A DNA stretch of 64,000 nucleotides from Nilaparvata lugens (GCF_014356525.2 NC_052505.1:55404610-55468609), one strand, 5' to 3'; positions 43,725 to 55,499 are shown, numbered from the stretch's first letter. The notes: generated by a model from the letters alone, not told the origin. Translations and numbers: made by a program.

Positions 43725-44173
43725 AGCATTAGATGTAGAAATATGCATTCACTTTAATTTGACAGTATAGATGTAGAAATATGCATTCACTCTAATTTGA
43801 CAGTATAGATGTAGTAATATGGATTCACTTTAATCTGTCAGTAGAGAATTTTTCCCTCAAAGGGGAATTATTTCTTCCCTCACTGAGAGAGAGAGATCAC
43901 TCTCTCCTTCTTCATCCCCCTCGTCCTCACTGGGGGAGGGGAAGATTAGATTAGATTAGATAAGATAAGATTAGATTAGAAAAGATAAGAGAGAGAGAGG
44001 GAGAAGGAGAGGGAGCGGGAGAGAGAGAGAGAGAGGGAGAGAGAGAGGGGAAATCAATTTTTAGAACACCCCCCACCCTCCGGTGGGAAGGGGTGGCGGG
44101 ATGGACGAGGGGCGAGAGGAGGGAGGGGATTTCGAGCAAAAAAGCTTCCTCAAAGTATCAGAATTCATCTACT
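43725..44173. repeat. Right terminal inverted repeat
   Basis: Complement of 34281-34809 with fewer internal motif units. Ends GAATTCATCTACT. Contains AGATTAGATTAGATAAGATA repeats and GAGAGA-rich sequence; the 62-codon minus-strand frame here is low-complexity. Confidence 0.85.
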
Positions 44174-44179
44174 GCCATC
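44174..44179. repeat. 6-bp target duplication GCCATC, right copy
   Basis: Identical to 34275-34280; followed by 'acagttct', the continuation of the interrupted array unit. Confidence 0.9.
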
Positions 44180-46713
44180 ACAGTTCTCGAGTAATTCCCA
44201 CTCATAGTATGTACCATGTACTTTATGGTGAATCAAAAAATCAATTATAACTTCTGAACTAGAGGTACTCAAAACGTGGAAACCTGCACAAGAGTAGAGG
44301 TTTATGAGGAGCTACTCTCAGCAGAAATTGACGTTTTGATACATCACAGTTCTCAAGTAATTCCCACTCATAGTATGTACCATGTACTATATGGTAAATC
44401 AGAAAATCAATTATAACTCCTGAACTAGAGGTGCTCAAAACGTGGAAACCTGCACAAGAATAGAGGTCTATGAGAAGCTACTCTCAGCAGAAGTCGACGT
44501 TTTGAGCCATCACAGTTCTCAAGTAATTTCCACACATAGTATGTACCATGTACTATATGGTAAATCAAAAATCAATTATAACTCCTGAACCAGAGGTGCT
44601 CAAAACGTGTAAACATGCACATAAGTAGAGGTCTATGATGAGCAACTCTCAGCAGGAATTGACGTTTTGAGCAATCACAGTTCTCAACTAATTCCCACTC
44701 ATAGTATGTACCATATACCTTTTGGTGAATCAAATAAATCAATTATAACTCCTGAACTGAAGGTGCTCAAAACGTGAAAACCTGCACAAGGGTAGAGGTC
44801 TATGAGGAGCTACTCTCAGCAGGAATTGACGTTTTGAGCCATCACAGTTCTCAATTAATTCACACTCATAATATGTCCCATGTACTATATGGTAAATCAA
44901 AAAATCAATTATAACTCCTGAACTAGAGGTGCTCAAAACGTGGAAACCTGCACAGATAGTACATTGGACATACTTTGAGTGCGAATTACTCGAGAACTGT
45001 GATGGCTCAAAACGACAATTTTTGTTGAGAGTAGCTTCCCATAGACCTCTACTCTTGTGCAGGTTTCCACGTTTTGAGCACCTCTAGTTCAGGAGTTATA
45101 ATTGATTTACCATATAGTACATGGGACATACTATGAGTGGGAATTACTCGAGAACTGTGATGGCTCAAATCGACAATTTTTGTTGAGAGTAGCTCCTCAT
45201 AGACCTCTACTCTAGTACAGGTTTCCACGTTCAGGAGTTATAATTGATTTTTTGATTCACCATATAGTACATGGTACATACAATGAGTGGGAATTACTCG
45301 AGAACTGTGATGGCTCAAAACATCAATTTCTGCTGGGAGTAGCTCCCTATAGACCTCTACTCTTGTGAAGGTTTCCACGTTTTGAGCACCTCTAGTTCAG
45401 TAGTTATATTTGATTTACCATATAGTACATGGGACATACTATGAGTGGGAATTACTCGAGAACTGTGATGGCTCAAAACGACAATTTTCGTTGAGAGTAG
45501 CTTCTCATAGACCTCTACTCTTGTGTAGGTTTCCACGTTTTGAGCACCTCTAGTTCAGGGGTTATAATTGATTTTTTGATTTACCATATAGTACATGGGA
45601 CATACTATGAGTGGGAATTACTTGAGAACTGTGATGGCTCAAAACGTCAATTTCTGCTGAGAGTAGCTTCTCCTAGACCTCTACTCTTGTGCAGGTTTCC
45701 ACGTTTTGAGCACCTCCAGTTCAGGAGTTATTATTGATTTTTTGATTTACCATATGGTACATGGGACATAATATGAGTGGGAATAACTTGAGAACTATGA
45801 TGGCTCAAAACGTCAATTTCTGCTGAGAGTAGCTTCCCATAGACCTCCACTTTTGTGCAGGTTTCCACGTTCTGAGCACCTCTGGTTCAGGAGTTATAAT
45901 TGATTTTTTGATTTACCATATAGTACATGGGACATATAATGAGTGGGAATTACTTGAGAACTGTGATGGCTCAAAACGTCAATTTCTGCTGAGAGTAGCT
46001 TCTCATAGACCTTCACTCTTGTGCAGGTTTCCACGTTCTGAGCACCTCTAGTTCAGGAGTTATAATTGATTTTTTGATTTACCATATAGTACATGGGACA
46101 TACTATGAGTGGGAATTACATGAGAACTGTGATGGCTAAAAACGTCAATTTGTGCTGAGAGTAGCTTCTCATAGACCTCTACTCTTGTGCAGGTTCCCAC
46201 GTTTTGAGAACCTCTTGTTCTGGAGTTAGAAAGTGTAAAGCTGGCATTTAGTTGGCTCTCCAATTTTTGAGACGTCATATCTCAAAAACGGTGGTTGCTC
46301 AAAACGAAATAAAAGTTGCTCAAATCAGCTCAAAACGAGCTTAAATCGATGGCGTGTTCACTTTTCCGATTTCAAAAAGTGGAGAGCTGGCATTAAGTTG
46401 GCTCTCTAATTTTTGAGACGTCATATCTCGGAAACGGTGGTTGCTCAAAACGAAATAAAAGTTGCTCAAATCAGCTCATAACGAGCTCAAAACGATGGCG
46501 TGTTTAGTTTTTCGATTTCGAAAAGTGGAGAGCTGGCATTAAGTTGGCTCTCCAATTTTTGAGACGTCATATCTCAAAAACGGTGGGTGCTCAAAACGAA
46601 ATAAAAGTTGCTCAAATCAGCTCAAACCAGCTCAAAACGATGGCGTTGAGAGATTTCAAAAATATTTTAATGGAGAGCCAACTTAATGTTGATCCAACAC
46701 TGTATAATTGAAA

Positions 46714-47450
46714 GTTGCGAGTTCCAAAGATTACTATACAACAGTAACTGTTTTTGAGCGAGCTCTCCAACCCATGAGGTCACTATAGTATTGTATCCTA
46801 AGTTCATGAAAATAACACCACTCGCATTCGCGCTCAAATTTTTTTTTCTCGGATGTTTATTTTTCCGTAAATGTAATTTATATTTTTGTTTTTGAACTGT
46901 GTTTAGGATTGGAATGAATTTGATTTGAAGCCTACAACATAAAATGGCTTCAAATTTTTAGCTAATGAATACTATTTATAGCTTGAAATCACTTATAACT
47001 ATTGAGAATTTCTATTAATGACCATATTTTTGTTGTATGTATCCATTATTTGGGACTGTTGATAAATTCAATGGATAAACAAGTATTCGATTAGTAATTG
47101 ATTGAGTTGATAATATGCTGAAACTTCTCTAATAATATTTAGGATAATGAATGGGCTTTTAACATTCAAATAATAATGTACATGAATAATTAATAAGCGA
47201 ATCCTCATATTATATATTAGCTCAATCTAACCGATAACTGGACGGAATAGATATTTTGCCAACCATATTACAAAGTATGATGTGAAGAGAATCTCTATGC
47301 TATGCTTATGCGGGAGTCCAATTATGCCAGAATGCCCGGTTCCATGAAGCTTGGTGTAATAGGGACCACAGAAAGAAGATTTAAATCTTGGAACAACTAT
47401 GGCGTCATAGCGAGAGCCAATCAAAAACTTGGCTCTGCATTCAGCTCCTT
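46714..47450. other. Gene-free stretch
   Basis: No supported gene between the palindromic array and the polypyrimidine block. Short frames at 47227-47424 and 47302-47655 show no domain. Confidence 0.4.
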
Positions 47451-47640
47451 CTTCTTTTTTCCTCCACCTCCTACTCCCCCACCATCACCTCCACCTCCTC
47501 CTCCTCCTCATCCTTCCTCTTCTCATTATGCAAAATTTCAAGTTGATCACTTTAGTAGTCCAGACGTGATGCTATCATTAGTATATTTCCTATCCCGTAC
47601 ATTTCCAAGACGCTTTTTTTCTCATATTACAGATTACATT
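47450..47640. repeat. Polypyrimidine run and Helitron-like fragment
   Basis: (CCTCCT)-rich tract 47450-47522, then 'atttcaagttgatcacttta' and 'gtccagacgtgatg', a diverged match to 26178-26215. Confidence 0.5.
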
Positions 47641-47692
47641 CTGTTTTATCACTAACTAATTATTTTCTCCACTAATTTCATACAATTTGCAG

Positions 47693-47875
47693 CACTGTTG
47701 GATCTACTTCTCTAATTGAAGATAATCAGGCAGTTCCAGGAGAAGCAGAGTCCAAACGAGAACTGCACACTGAACATTCCGGAAACAAGTGGATAAGCAA
47801 TGATGGAATCTCTTTGATTGTACGCTACAACTACCCTAATAGTTCAAATCTCGGAGACGAATCATCCACAGCCAA
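47693..47875 (+). CDS. Candidate internal exon of an unidentified host gene
   Basis: 183 bases, a multiple of three, open in only one frame. It is preceded by a polypyrimidine tract and 'atttgcag' (AG at 47691-47692) and followed by a GTCAGT donor at 47876. The predicted residues (TVGSTSLIEDNQAVPGEAES, then HTEHSGNKWISNDG and VRYNYPNSSNLGDE) have normal, non-repetitive composition unlike surrounding DNA, with low A+T for this window. I do not recognise the protein; it looks extracellular or linker-like with potential N-glycosylation (NSS). Neighbouring exons are not identified, so the call rests on splice consensus and composition. It could also be a decayed mobile-element fragment. Confidence 0.4.
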
Positions 47876-49140
47876 GTCAGTAATATGGTTTTATCAGTCT
47901 ATTACACACACATCGATTTTTGCTTTTGATGACTCTCAATCTTAAGCATATCAAATACACTAAGTAACTCTTTCCTTATGGATGGATCTTTTTCAAAATA
48001 CCTAGCTTGATTCTAATTTTATAATGCAAATCTATGTTTGGCTTCTCAAATTCTTTCTCCTCCAACTATTTGACACATACAATGCTTCCAAACTGTGGAA
48101 TATCTCGCTTCATATTGAGCAATTCTGTTCCTTCTCCTCCTCCTCCAATCTCCTTCACAAGCATAGTAAAGAGTGTTATGGAACAAATTATCCAACACTT
48201 AATGTGGGTACAGCATATTGTACAGCAGCTAAATCCAATGAAATTATTTGAAAACATGTTGGACAGTAAGCTGATCTGGAGTAGTCATGTAGAATATTTA
48301 TGAAAAAAAAGGTGGCATGTTTGATTCAATTGAAATGTAAAGTTGGTAAGGAAGTCTTGATATTCAGCTATTATAGTGTTTTTTCATTCTCGACTTTTAC
48401 TCTTGATTTTTCACTCTCACTATTACTTTGAGAGTGGAGTAAGAGTAGTGAGATGAAAGAGAGGTATTCATTGCATAGTTGTTCTGGAGAGTGATGAAAA
48501 TATCTATGTACATTTACTGTAATCTAATTTATGTTGAAAAATGTCACTAGACATAGAAGTCTCCTCATATATCAATCTAACCAAAGCCCTAGACATCAGC
48601 AATATTTATTGTTTAACGAAGGATCCTGACAACAAAAAATTCGTTCCAAAAATATTCTATTGCTTGAAGCAAAGTGGTAAGTTTACTCAAGCGAAGAGTA
48701 TCTTACTAACATCAATAACTGGAGTGCTAATTGTGATCTTAATTTGTTTGAGTGGATCACTTGGACAATAAACATTGTTATTATTCCACTTTACTTTTCA
48801 ATTTCCAGCACAGTCTTCCATGCTTGTGACAGAAACTCGATTGATAGAAAATCTATGTTCATCATAGCTTGAGATAGCATTGAGTGTGATTACACAAATT
48901 TTTCTCCCTCCTCATGATAGACAAATATTATTCTTTGTCAGTGTAAGGGATCACAATATAACCCTCTCTCTTAAGAGTCTTGATAGCTTTGTATGCATTA
49001 ATAAAAACAGTTTTTTATACAAAGGCTTTATAAAGTGAACGTTTTTTTCAAACCAGCTTTCTCTTCCAGTAGACCTACATATGCAGGGGATTATTCATAG
49101 TAAATACAATTACAAGTCATTTTGATCAAAAATCAGTCAA
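47876..49140. other. Possible intron or gene-free DNA
   Basis: No further exon is convincing. A 76-codon frame at 48541-48771 ends in a hydrophobic segment (SILLTSITGVLIVILICLSG) that could be membrane-spanning, but there is no start context, homology or splice evidence to call it a gene. Confidence 0.35.
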
Positions 49141-49283
49141 TGTGAGTGCTTCAAGTTCCTCTCTTAAATTTTGTATTTCTTTCTCAAACTTTGCTAGCTG
49201 CTCATGCTGTTTCCTGAATGTCTCTGTGGCTTTCAAAAAACTCTACTCTTCTCCGTTTTAGATCAATTTCATCTAGTTGTAGC

Positions 49284-50200
49284 TTATGCTTCTTGGCTGA
49301 TAGCACTGTGATAGGGGACCCAAATAATCGGTGCTCTTCTCAAAAATATAGCATACCCACTTGTGCTTTTCTGTGCTTTTGGGTTTTCACCAACACGATC
49401 TGAATCACAGTATGCTTCGACTTTCAATTCATTTGACTTGGAAGTAGGGTAAAATGAACCAACTTCTTTTGATCCATTTGGATACCTCAAGGTTCTCTTC
49501 ACATTTTGAATGTCTCTTACACTAGGATTATCTAAATACCTACATCCATAATTACTGCATAAGCAAAGTCTGGTCTTCATTTGTTACTCAAATATAGCTA
49601 TAATCTACTTTTACTTGCTTCTCATTTTCGTCTATTTTCCCTATGGTTGTATTTGATATTGAATACCAGTCATATTATAACTTTCAAGTACCTTCTCAGA
49701 AGAACTTGTCTGTGTTAGAAAAGTTCTTCCTTCGTTCTGTCTTATTTCTAAACCTAAATAAGTAGTTGGATTTCATTCACTGTCATTTTAAAAAAATTCC
49801 AATTTATAATATTATTCTTTTCCAAAGATCCCTTCTCTTCATTTCTTGCTTCCTTCCATTTCTCGCTATCCTCACTTTCCATCCATTCCATGAATGTTAG
49901 CATAACTTTTCCATCATTGATATTGTCATTACATCTTGCAGGTGATCTTATATTATTTCTCGAACTCAAACTATAATTATGATTCACTTCCTCTAATTGA
50001 TCCTCATTCATCATCTCATCTTCTTGTCCTCTCTCATCCATCATCATCTTTTCTTTTTGTTCATTTTCTTGCTCTGTGATTTTCAAATCATTTGTATTTT
50101 GTCTACATTCAACAATCATTTCTTTGTCCACACGGATTTTATTTTGGAATTCTACGGTTACATTTGAATTCAACATTCCTTCTATTCGATTGAACAAAAC
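49284..50200 (-). pseudogene. pol: Copia-type retrotransposon pol relic
   Basis: Read on the minus strand, 50197-49754 gives the linker between integrase and RT (TFMEWMESEDSEKWKEARNEE, shown in part, then SLEKNNIINW, matching the copia 'W-x-x-A-x-x-x-E-x-x-x-L-x-x-N-x-T-W' block). After that the RT core is missing; 49750-49590 resumes near its end (LGLEIRQNEGRTFLTQ). 49580-49284 is the RNase H-like end (YLDNPSVRDIQNVKRTL, VEAYCDSDRVG, KSTSGYAIFL, AISQEA). The order and motifs are those of Ty1/copia. Deletion, stops and frameshifts make it inactive. No LTRs are identified. Confidence 0.8.
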
Positions 50201-50860
50201 ATCTCTTGAGATGAAAATCTTTCTTGTTAGTGCAACTCATAATTCAGTGGCAACAGCTTCCAAATGTGTAATATCATGCATTTTAGCTACATCAGAACCA
50301 CTGATTTCCTGATATTTTTTGTTTCACTTAATTGTAATTGTCTTTGCTAAGCACTAGTAATATCTTTTGAGAGTGTTCACTGTGCAATAGCTTTGCTTCA
50401 AGTCCATGTTCAGCTACATTCATTATCAAAATTCTGCACATTGATACATGCTTTCCTGTTGTAGAAAAAAGAGCTAGGTCATGATTGAGGTCGTCCACTT
50501 TTATCAGTTGCACTTCACTCAACTCAGTATTTAATTTATTGAATCCTATCATTGAAATTCCATCTATATTGCTATCTGCAAATATGGGATAATTTTGTTT
50601 TAAATGTTACATTCAATTGATTTAATCATTCTACAATCAAGTTGTATGTTCAACTTTACTGCATCTGATTTTGCTTCAACTCTTAACCGTTTTGATGATC
50701 TAGTTTCTGAATCACAAGTTTTTTGGTGGTGCTGCAGCAAATTGTATAAAATGGTGGAGTATCTGAATGCCTGTGTAGCTTCTAAATTTTTATGGTTTCT
50801 TCTTATGACTGATCTTTTAAAAACTTTAGCACTTTCTCACAAATAATGTGTATAGCATAG
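50201..50860 (-). pseudogene. Possible upstream part of the copia relic
   Basis: The minus-strand frame 50552-50328 (FNKLNTELSEVQLIKV, then HGLEAKLLHSEHSQKILL) lies upstream in the same orientation and could derive from the protease/integrase side of the same element, but the motifs are not decisive. The remaining bases up to 50860 contain no clear domain. Confidence 0.3.
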
Positions 50861-51210
50861 TTAGAGTAAGATCATAATGTTGTGAATAATTAGAGTAAGA
50901 TCAAATTAGGATCCATTTAGGATTCCATTTTTCATTTAATCATAGACAAGTTTGGAAGAAACTGTTAGAATGAGCTACAGTTGATAACAGAGAGGAAGAG
51001 AAGAACGTCTCGAGCTTCCAAGGTTGACTGCATGTGTTTATGAATGAAGCTATAGGCTGAGATTTTAGAATCAATCTGTTCTGTCCGTATTACTTAAATT
51101 GTTATTTCATTTCCACTAAGCATTGCTAGAATGACAACTCATAGAAAGGAAGGACATTCAGTTAAATCTGGCAGTAACACACATGCCCCAGTTCTGTTAT
51201 TTCCTTGAGA
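50861..51210. other. Gene-free stretch
   Basis: No gene. Contains one 'agttaaatctggcagtaaca' motif at about 51160, similar to the subterminal motif of the virus-like element. Confidence 0.4.
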
Positions 51211-53013
51211 AAAAATCTGGTGTGGTACACTCACACAACTTTCCTTGTTCATTGAACTGTGAGCCTCATCCTTAAACGAGAATAATTAAGGGGATTAACA
51301 TAATGGCAATTGGCGGCAACATATTTGAAACTATGATCATACTACTGTATGTATGTATCTAATTATATGTATATAATTATAATTATATGTTTATTGTATA
51401 TAATTATATGTATAATTATTGTTTCCAGAGTACTTTTTCCTTTGTGTGAATTGTGAAATTAGATAATTTTTTCAAAATAGCTGTTCTACAGATGAAATAT
51501 CTCGACTATGTGTTCTTTTTATAAACTGCTCTACCTACCTACTTGTACCTCATGCACGAGAAGGACAAAAAACTCATATCAGTTTACAAAGACCATTTCT
51601 CAAGGATGGGGTGGACCCCATTGGTTTTTCAGGAGATAGACTCATTCCAGTTGATAGAGCTGATAAATAGCTATACAGGATATGAATTTGAAATGACGTC
51701 ATTTTTGAGAAAATCGTGAAAACGTGGTTTTTTGTAACTATCCGCCATTTTTCTCAAAAATATTACGGAGCCCCTGCCATTTTCTCACAAATGATACTCA
51801 TGTCATTTGATAGTGCTTTTGAATAGCTATCCATGGTAGAAATTCGAAGAAAACCTTTGCAGCTGTTTTTGAGAAAACTGTAAAAAAATGCTTTTTTTAG
51901 TAATTATCCCCCATTTTTCTCAAGAATATTACTATTACAGATCTCCTGCAATTTTCCCTGAAAAGAGACTCATGTCATTCAATAAGGCTTAGAAATAGCT
52001 ACATATGGTAGGAATTTGGAGAAAATGGAGCTGTTTTCGAGAAAAACATGGTTTTTTTGTAATTATACGCCATTTTTCTCAAGAATATTACGGAGCTCCT
52101 GCAATTTCCCAGGAATGAGACTCATGTCAGCAGTCAATAGGGATTCTAAATAGCTACCCATGGTAGAAATTTGAAGAAAATAGTTGGAGCAGTCTTTGAG
52201 AAAACCATGAAAAATGTGGTTTTTTAGTAACTATCAGGCATTTTTCTCAAGAACATTACAGAGTTCCTGCAATTTTCATGGAAATGAAACACATATTAGT
52301 TGATAGTGCTTGAAAATAGCTATCCATGGTATAAATTTGAAGAAAACCGTTAGAGCCGTTTTTGAGAAAATCGTGAGAAACATGGCATTTTAGTAATTCT
52401 CCCCCATTTTTCTCAAGAATATTAAGGAGCTCCTGCAATTTTCCCAGAAATGAGACTCATGTCAGTTGAGCACTCAGCTCATAGAGCTACCCATGGTATA
52501 AATTTGGATAAAATCATTAAGGCCGTTTTCGAGAAAACAGTGAAATACATGGTTTTTTAGTAAATATCCGCCATTTTTTTCAATGATATCATGGAGCTTC
52601 TGCATTTTTCCCAGAAATGAGACTTAAGTCAAATAGGGCTTATAAATAGCTACCCATGGTAAAAATTTGAAGAAAATCGTTGGAGCCATTTTTGAGAAAA
52701 CCATGAAAAACACGGTTTTTTAGTAATTATCCACCATTTTTTCCGCCATCTTTAATTGGATTTCATTGAATTTCTTATTGTCGGGTTCTCATGGTATAAG
52801 GACCCTAAGTTTAGAAATTCGAGTCAATCGGTCAATTGGGAATGAAGTTTTCATGTTCACAGACATACACACATACACACACACAGACCAAAACCCAAAA
52901 ATCATATTTTTTGACTCAGGGGACCTTGAAACGTATAGAAAACTTGAAATTGGGGTACCTTTTTTTTGGGAAGCAATACTTCCCTTACCTACGGTGATAG
53001 GGCAAGGCAAGTG
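51211..53013 (+). repeat. Minisatellite-bearing repeat element M, copy 2
   Basis: Same boundaries as 18695-19815 ('tctggtgtggtacactcaca' at the start; 'ggggaccttgaaacgtatag' and the 'gcaagg' end) but with about seven 170-180-base units instead of about three. The (CA)n run is shorter (52865-52885). Open frames at 52766-53014 and 52256-52438 come from the repeat. Confidence 0.75.
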
Positions 53014-53109
53014 AAAATCTGTCATTTAGATTGTTCAATCCCCCATCCAAATAGTGCGTAATTAAAGAAGCACTCAGCATTGTCAAGCTTGACTGGTAGT
53101 ATTACCGAC

Positions 53110-53800
53110 TGCTTGTGTAACTTCTTCTTCTTCTTTCTTCTTCTTTTCCTTCTTCCTTTTCTTCTTCTTCCTCTCCTTCTTCTTCTTCTTCTTCTCTTTG
53201 AAAGCTATTGTACATGATAGATTTTTTATGATGTGATTATCGTTTCACTTAAATCTGGCAGTTAGACACACTTCTTCTTCTCTCTCCTTCTACTTCTCCC
53301 TGCTTCTTCTACTTCTTCCACTCCTTCTTCTACTTCTTCATCTCTTTGAAAGCAAGCTATTATACATGATAAATTTTTTAGAATGTGATTATCGTTTCAC
53401 TTAAATCTGGCAGTTAGACACACTTCTCCTTCTTCTCACTCCTTCTACTTCTCCCTGCTTCTTCTACTTCTTCCTCTTCTTCTTCTTCTTCTCCCTCTCC
53501 TTCTTCTACTTCTTCCTCTCTTTAAAAGCAAGCTATTATACATGATACATTTTTTAGAATGTGATTACCGTTCAACTTAGAACTGGCAGTTAGACACATA
53601 GTAAGATGAATCAGTTTAATCCGAGAGTAAGATGAGATTTTCGTTTCACTTAAATCTGGCAGCTAGACACATAGCAAGATGATTCAGTTAAATCTGACAG
53701 TAACCTTTCTCCCTTCCTCTCTTTTTTCTCATTCTTCTTCTTCTTCTCCATTTCACTCCTCCTTCTCTTCCAAGGTTGATTCACTTTAATCTCTCAGCAG
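53110..53800. repeat. Polypyrimidine tracts with a repeated CACTTAAATCTGGCAGT unit
   Basis: Three units of about 190 bases (starting about 53197, 53335 and 53520) each combine (CTT)n, 'aagcaagctattatacatga', 'gaatgtgatta' and 'tcacttaaatctggcagtta'. 'Ttaatctctcagcagtag' at about 53786 is a related motif. No coding content. Confidence 0.7.
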
Positions 53801-54103
53801 TAGTCTCATTGGAATAGAGCGTGACTCTCTGTCTCTCTCTCTCTCTCTCTCTCTATCTTGGTTATGTCGAGTGAGTAAACGTGTGTCAGTTCGGCTCCGT
53901 CTTCTAACAGATATTTCGCAGGGTTATACAGTTCAATTCACTTCAAATTATACATCTAGTTATTCAGTTTCTCGAGCTAAATTCAATAGTGAAATTATAT
54001 TTTTGATTAACTCACACTCTTTTTATTTATCTTGAAGAAACATTCCTAATTCTTCAGTCTACCTTCTTGCCTGTAAAAGTGTAAATCCACCTTATGGTAC
54101 ACG

Positions 54104-54808
54104 ATGGTTCGACCAAACAGAGGCACGCCGAAGAATGAGGTCAATGGTCCGAAGCCAGGGCCAGCTATTCCTGGATCACTGTCTGAAGAGACCCTCCGAA
54201 TTATTCGACAGCAAATCGAGGAATCTGTGCATCATGCCATTTCTATGGCTGTGAAGTCTATTTTTGAGGAACTTCAGGCATTGAAGGAGGAGAACAAACA
54301 GCTGCACGATAGAATTAGTGAGCTAGAAGTGTCTTGTCACCTGAAGGTCGATGACCTCAAGCAATACGGGCGCCGACATTCAATACGTATTTCTGGGATC
54401 CCGGAGAGCGACAAAGAAGACACGAACCTGCTGGCGCTTGATGTCTTCAACAAGAAGCTGAACGTGCCCGTGACTCTGGCAGATGTCAACCGCTCGCATC
54501 GCGTTGGAAGGCGTCAACCACCTCAACAAGGGCAAGCGAAACCTAAGGACTGACCCATCATAGTTCGACTCTGCAGCTACCGGACCAGGAAGATGATCTT
54601 CGACGCTAAGAGGAAGCTGAAGGTCACCATTCGCGAGGATCTGACTGCGGAGCGTCTCAAGATCCTCAACGCTGCGGCCGACCGTCATGGGCATAGGAAT
54701 GTCTGGTCATCAGATGGGAGGATCAAGATCTCTATTGGCGAGGGAGGATCCAAGAGGGTCCACACAGTCGAGAGGATGACCGACCTTCAAAAAATAAAGG
54801 TAAATTAA
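54104..54808 (+). pseudogene. LINE ORF1 nucleic-acid-binding protein, one in-frame stop
   Basis: 234 codons in a single frame with TGA at 54551-54553. Residues 28-75 form a coiled coil (IRQQIEESVHHAISMAV, LQALKEENKQLHDRISELE). Then come LKQYGRRHSIRISGIPE and VNRSHRVGRR, the RRM-like block of L1-type ORF1 proteins, and after the stop RTRKMIFDAKRKL and LTAERLKILNAA, which resemble the C-terminal domain. This coiled-coil, RRM and CTD layout is known from L1 and several invertebrate LINEs; the protein trimerises on element RNA. The stop replaces a residue in the loop before the last domain. Confidence 0.75.
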
Positions 54809-54908
54809 ATCATTTCAGGATTCGATGACTAAGGTGCCCTTCACAGTAGATATATACATTTCACCCATCCCACAAATACAAACCTTTAACCTGTTAAAGA
54901 ATGAATTG

Positions 54909-54910
<2 letters not shown>

Positions 54911-54941
<31 letters not shown>
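54911..54941. repeat. (TA)n in the LINE 3'UTR
   Basis: Short AT run; the equivalent tract at 59569-59632 is about twice as long. Confidence 0.9.
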
Positions 54942-54947
<6 letters not shown>

Positions 54948-55499
54948 AACTCATGTTATTTTAATTATCCACTGCATACTGATGTATATTACTGAAAGTT
55001 GATTTCCCTGATCTACTTTCAGCCTACTTCATTTTATTAATCAATAATTTGATTTTCTACCTATGTAATTATTTTACTCTATCAATTTTCTGTTTTTTTC
55101 TCTTATATTTATATTAATAAAAAATTTTACATATTCCCATTAATAGATAAATCCTTAGTCTAATGAATTAAATTAACGTTTTGGTAGAGAGTTAGTGGGG
55201 AGGATGTTTTCAATATTCTTCCCGAAGAATGGACATTGATATGTCCAAAGCTCCGCCAATTTATGTAGACGCATAACAATATAATTATCTATAGTTATTA
55301 TATTACAAATTACTTCTCATATCATATACAGTTTAATAATTATTTTCTTAGTCTATATTATGTAAATTCATCTATAATTTTGCTGTATTGTAAGCTATTG
55401 TATATAAGTGTATAAGCCAGTATATATTGTAATCTACATAAATAAAGTACTCGATCAATCAATCAATGAATCTCTCTCTGCTTTAAATGAAATAGAATG

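Larger units (their letters stand above)
34281..44173. mobile_element. Polinton/Maverick-like virus-like element, non-autonomous, 9,893 bases
   Basis: The ends are AGTAGATGAATTC on the left and its exact complement on the right, flanked by the perfect 6-bp duplication GCCATC. 5'-AG termini, long terminal inverted repeats and 6-bp duplications are Polinton hallmarks. The cargo is virion-type: PLA2 protein, adenain-like protease, penton-like protein, double-jelly-roll capsid protein, DUF8207-like protein. The coding space is fully occupied by these and small ORFs. There is no room for a PolB (about 1,000 residues), and no integrase (HHCC, DDE) or FtsK-type ATPase is seen. It presumably moved using enzymes supplied in trans (inference). 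Several genes are broken. Confidence 0.85.
27939..46713. repeat. Palindromic tandem-array (foldback) element, with three nested insertions
   Basis: The outer ends match in inverse: 'tttcaattatacag' at 27939 and its complement ending at 46713, then 'caacattaagtt'. Inward come about 150-base units (two left 28385-28690, three right 46205-46680) containing 'atggcgt' / 'acgccat' and GTTTTGAGC words. Next are about 168-base units (phrases 'cgttttgagccatcacagtt', 'tactatatggtaaatcaa', 'gaaacctgcacaagagtaga') that run in one direction to about 44955, then reverse to 46200. Excluding the MITE, LINE and virus-like insertions it is about 5 kb. No coding capacity; short ORFs of 60-75 codons recur only because the units recur. 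Confidence 0.8.

Noticed and set aside
27939..46713. CRISPR array (regular repeats)
   Set aside because: The units are about 150-168 bases, contiguous without unique spacers, in animal DNA.
48541..48771. 76-codon ORF with a hydrophobic C-terminus
   Set aside because: One possible membrane segment, but no homology, start context or splice signals; hydrophobic frames arise often in T-rich DNA.
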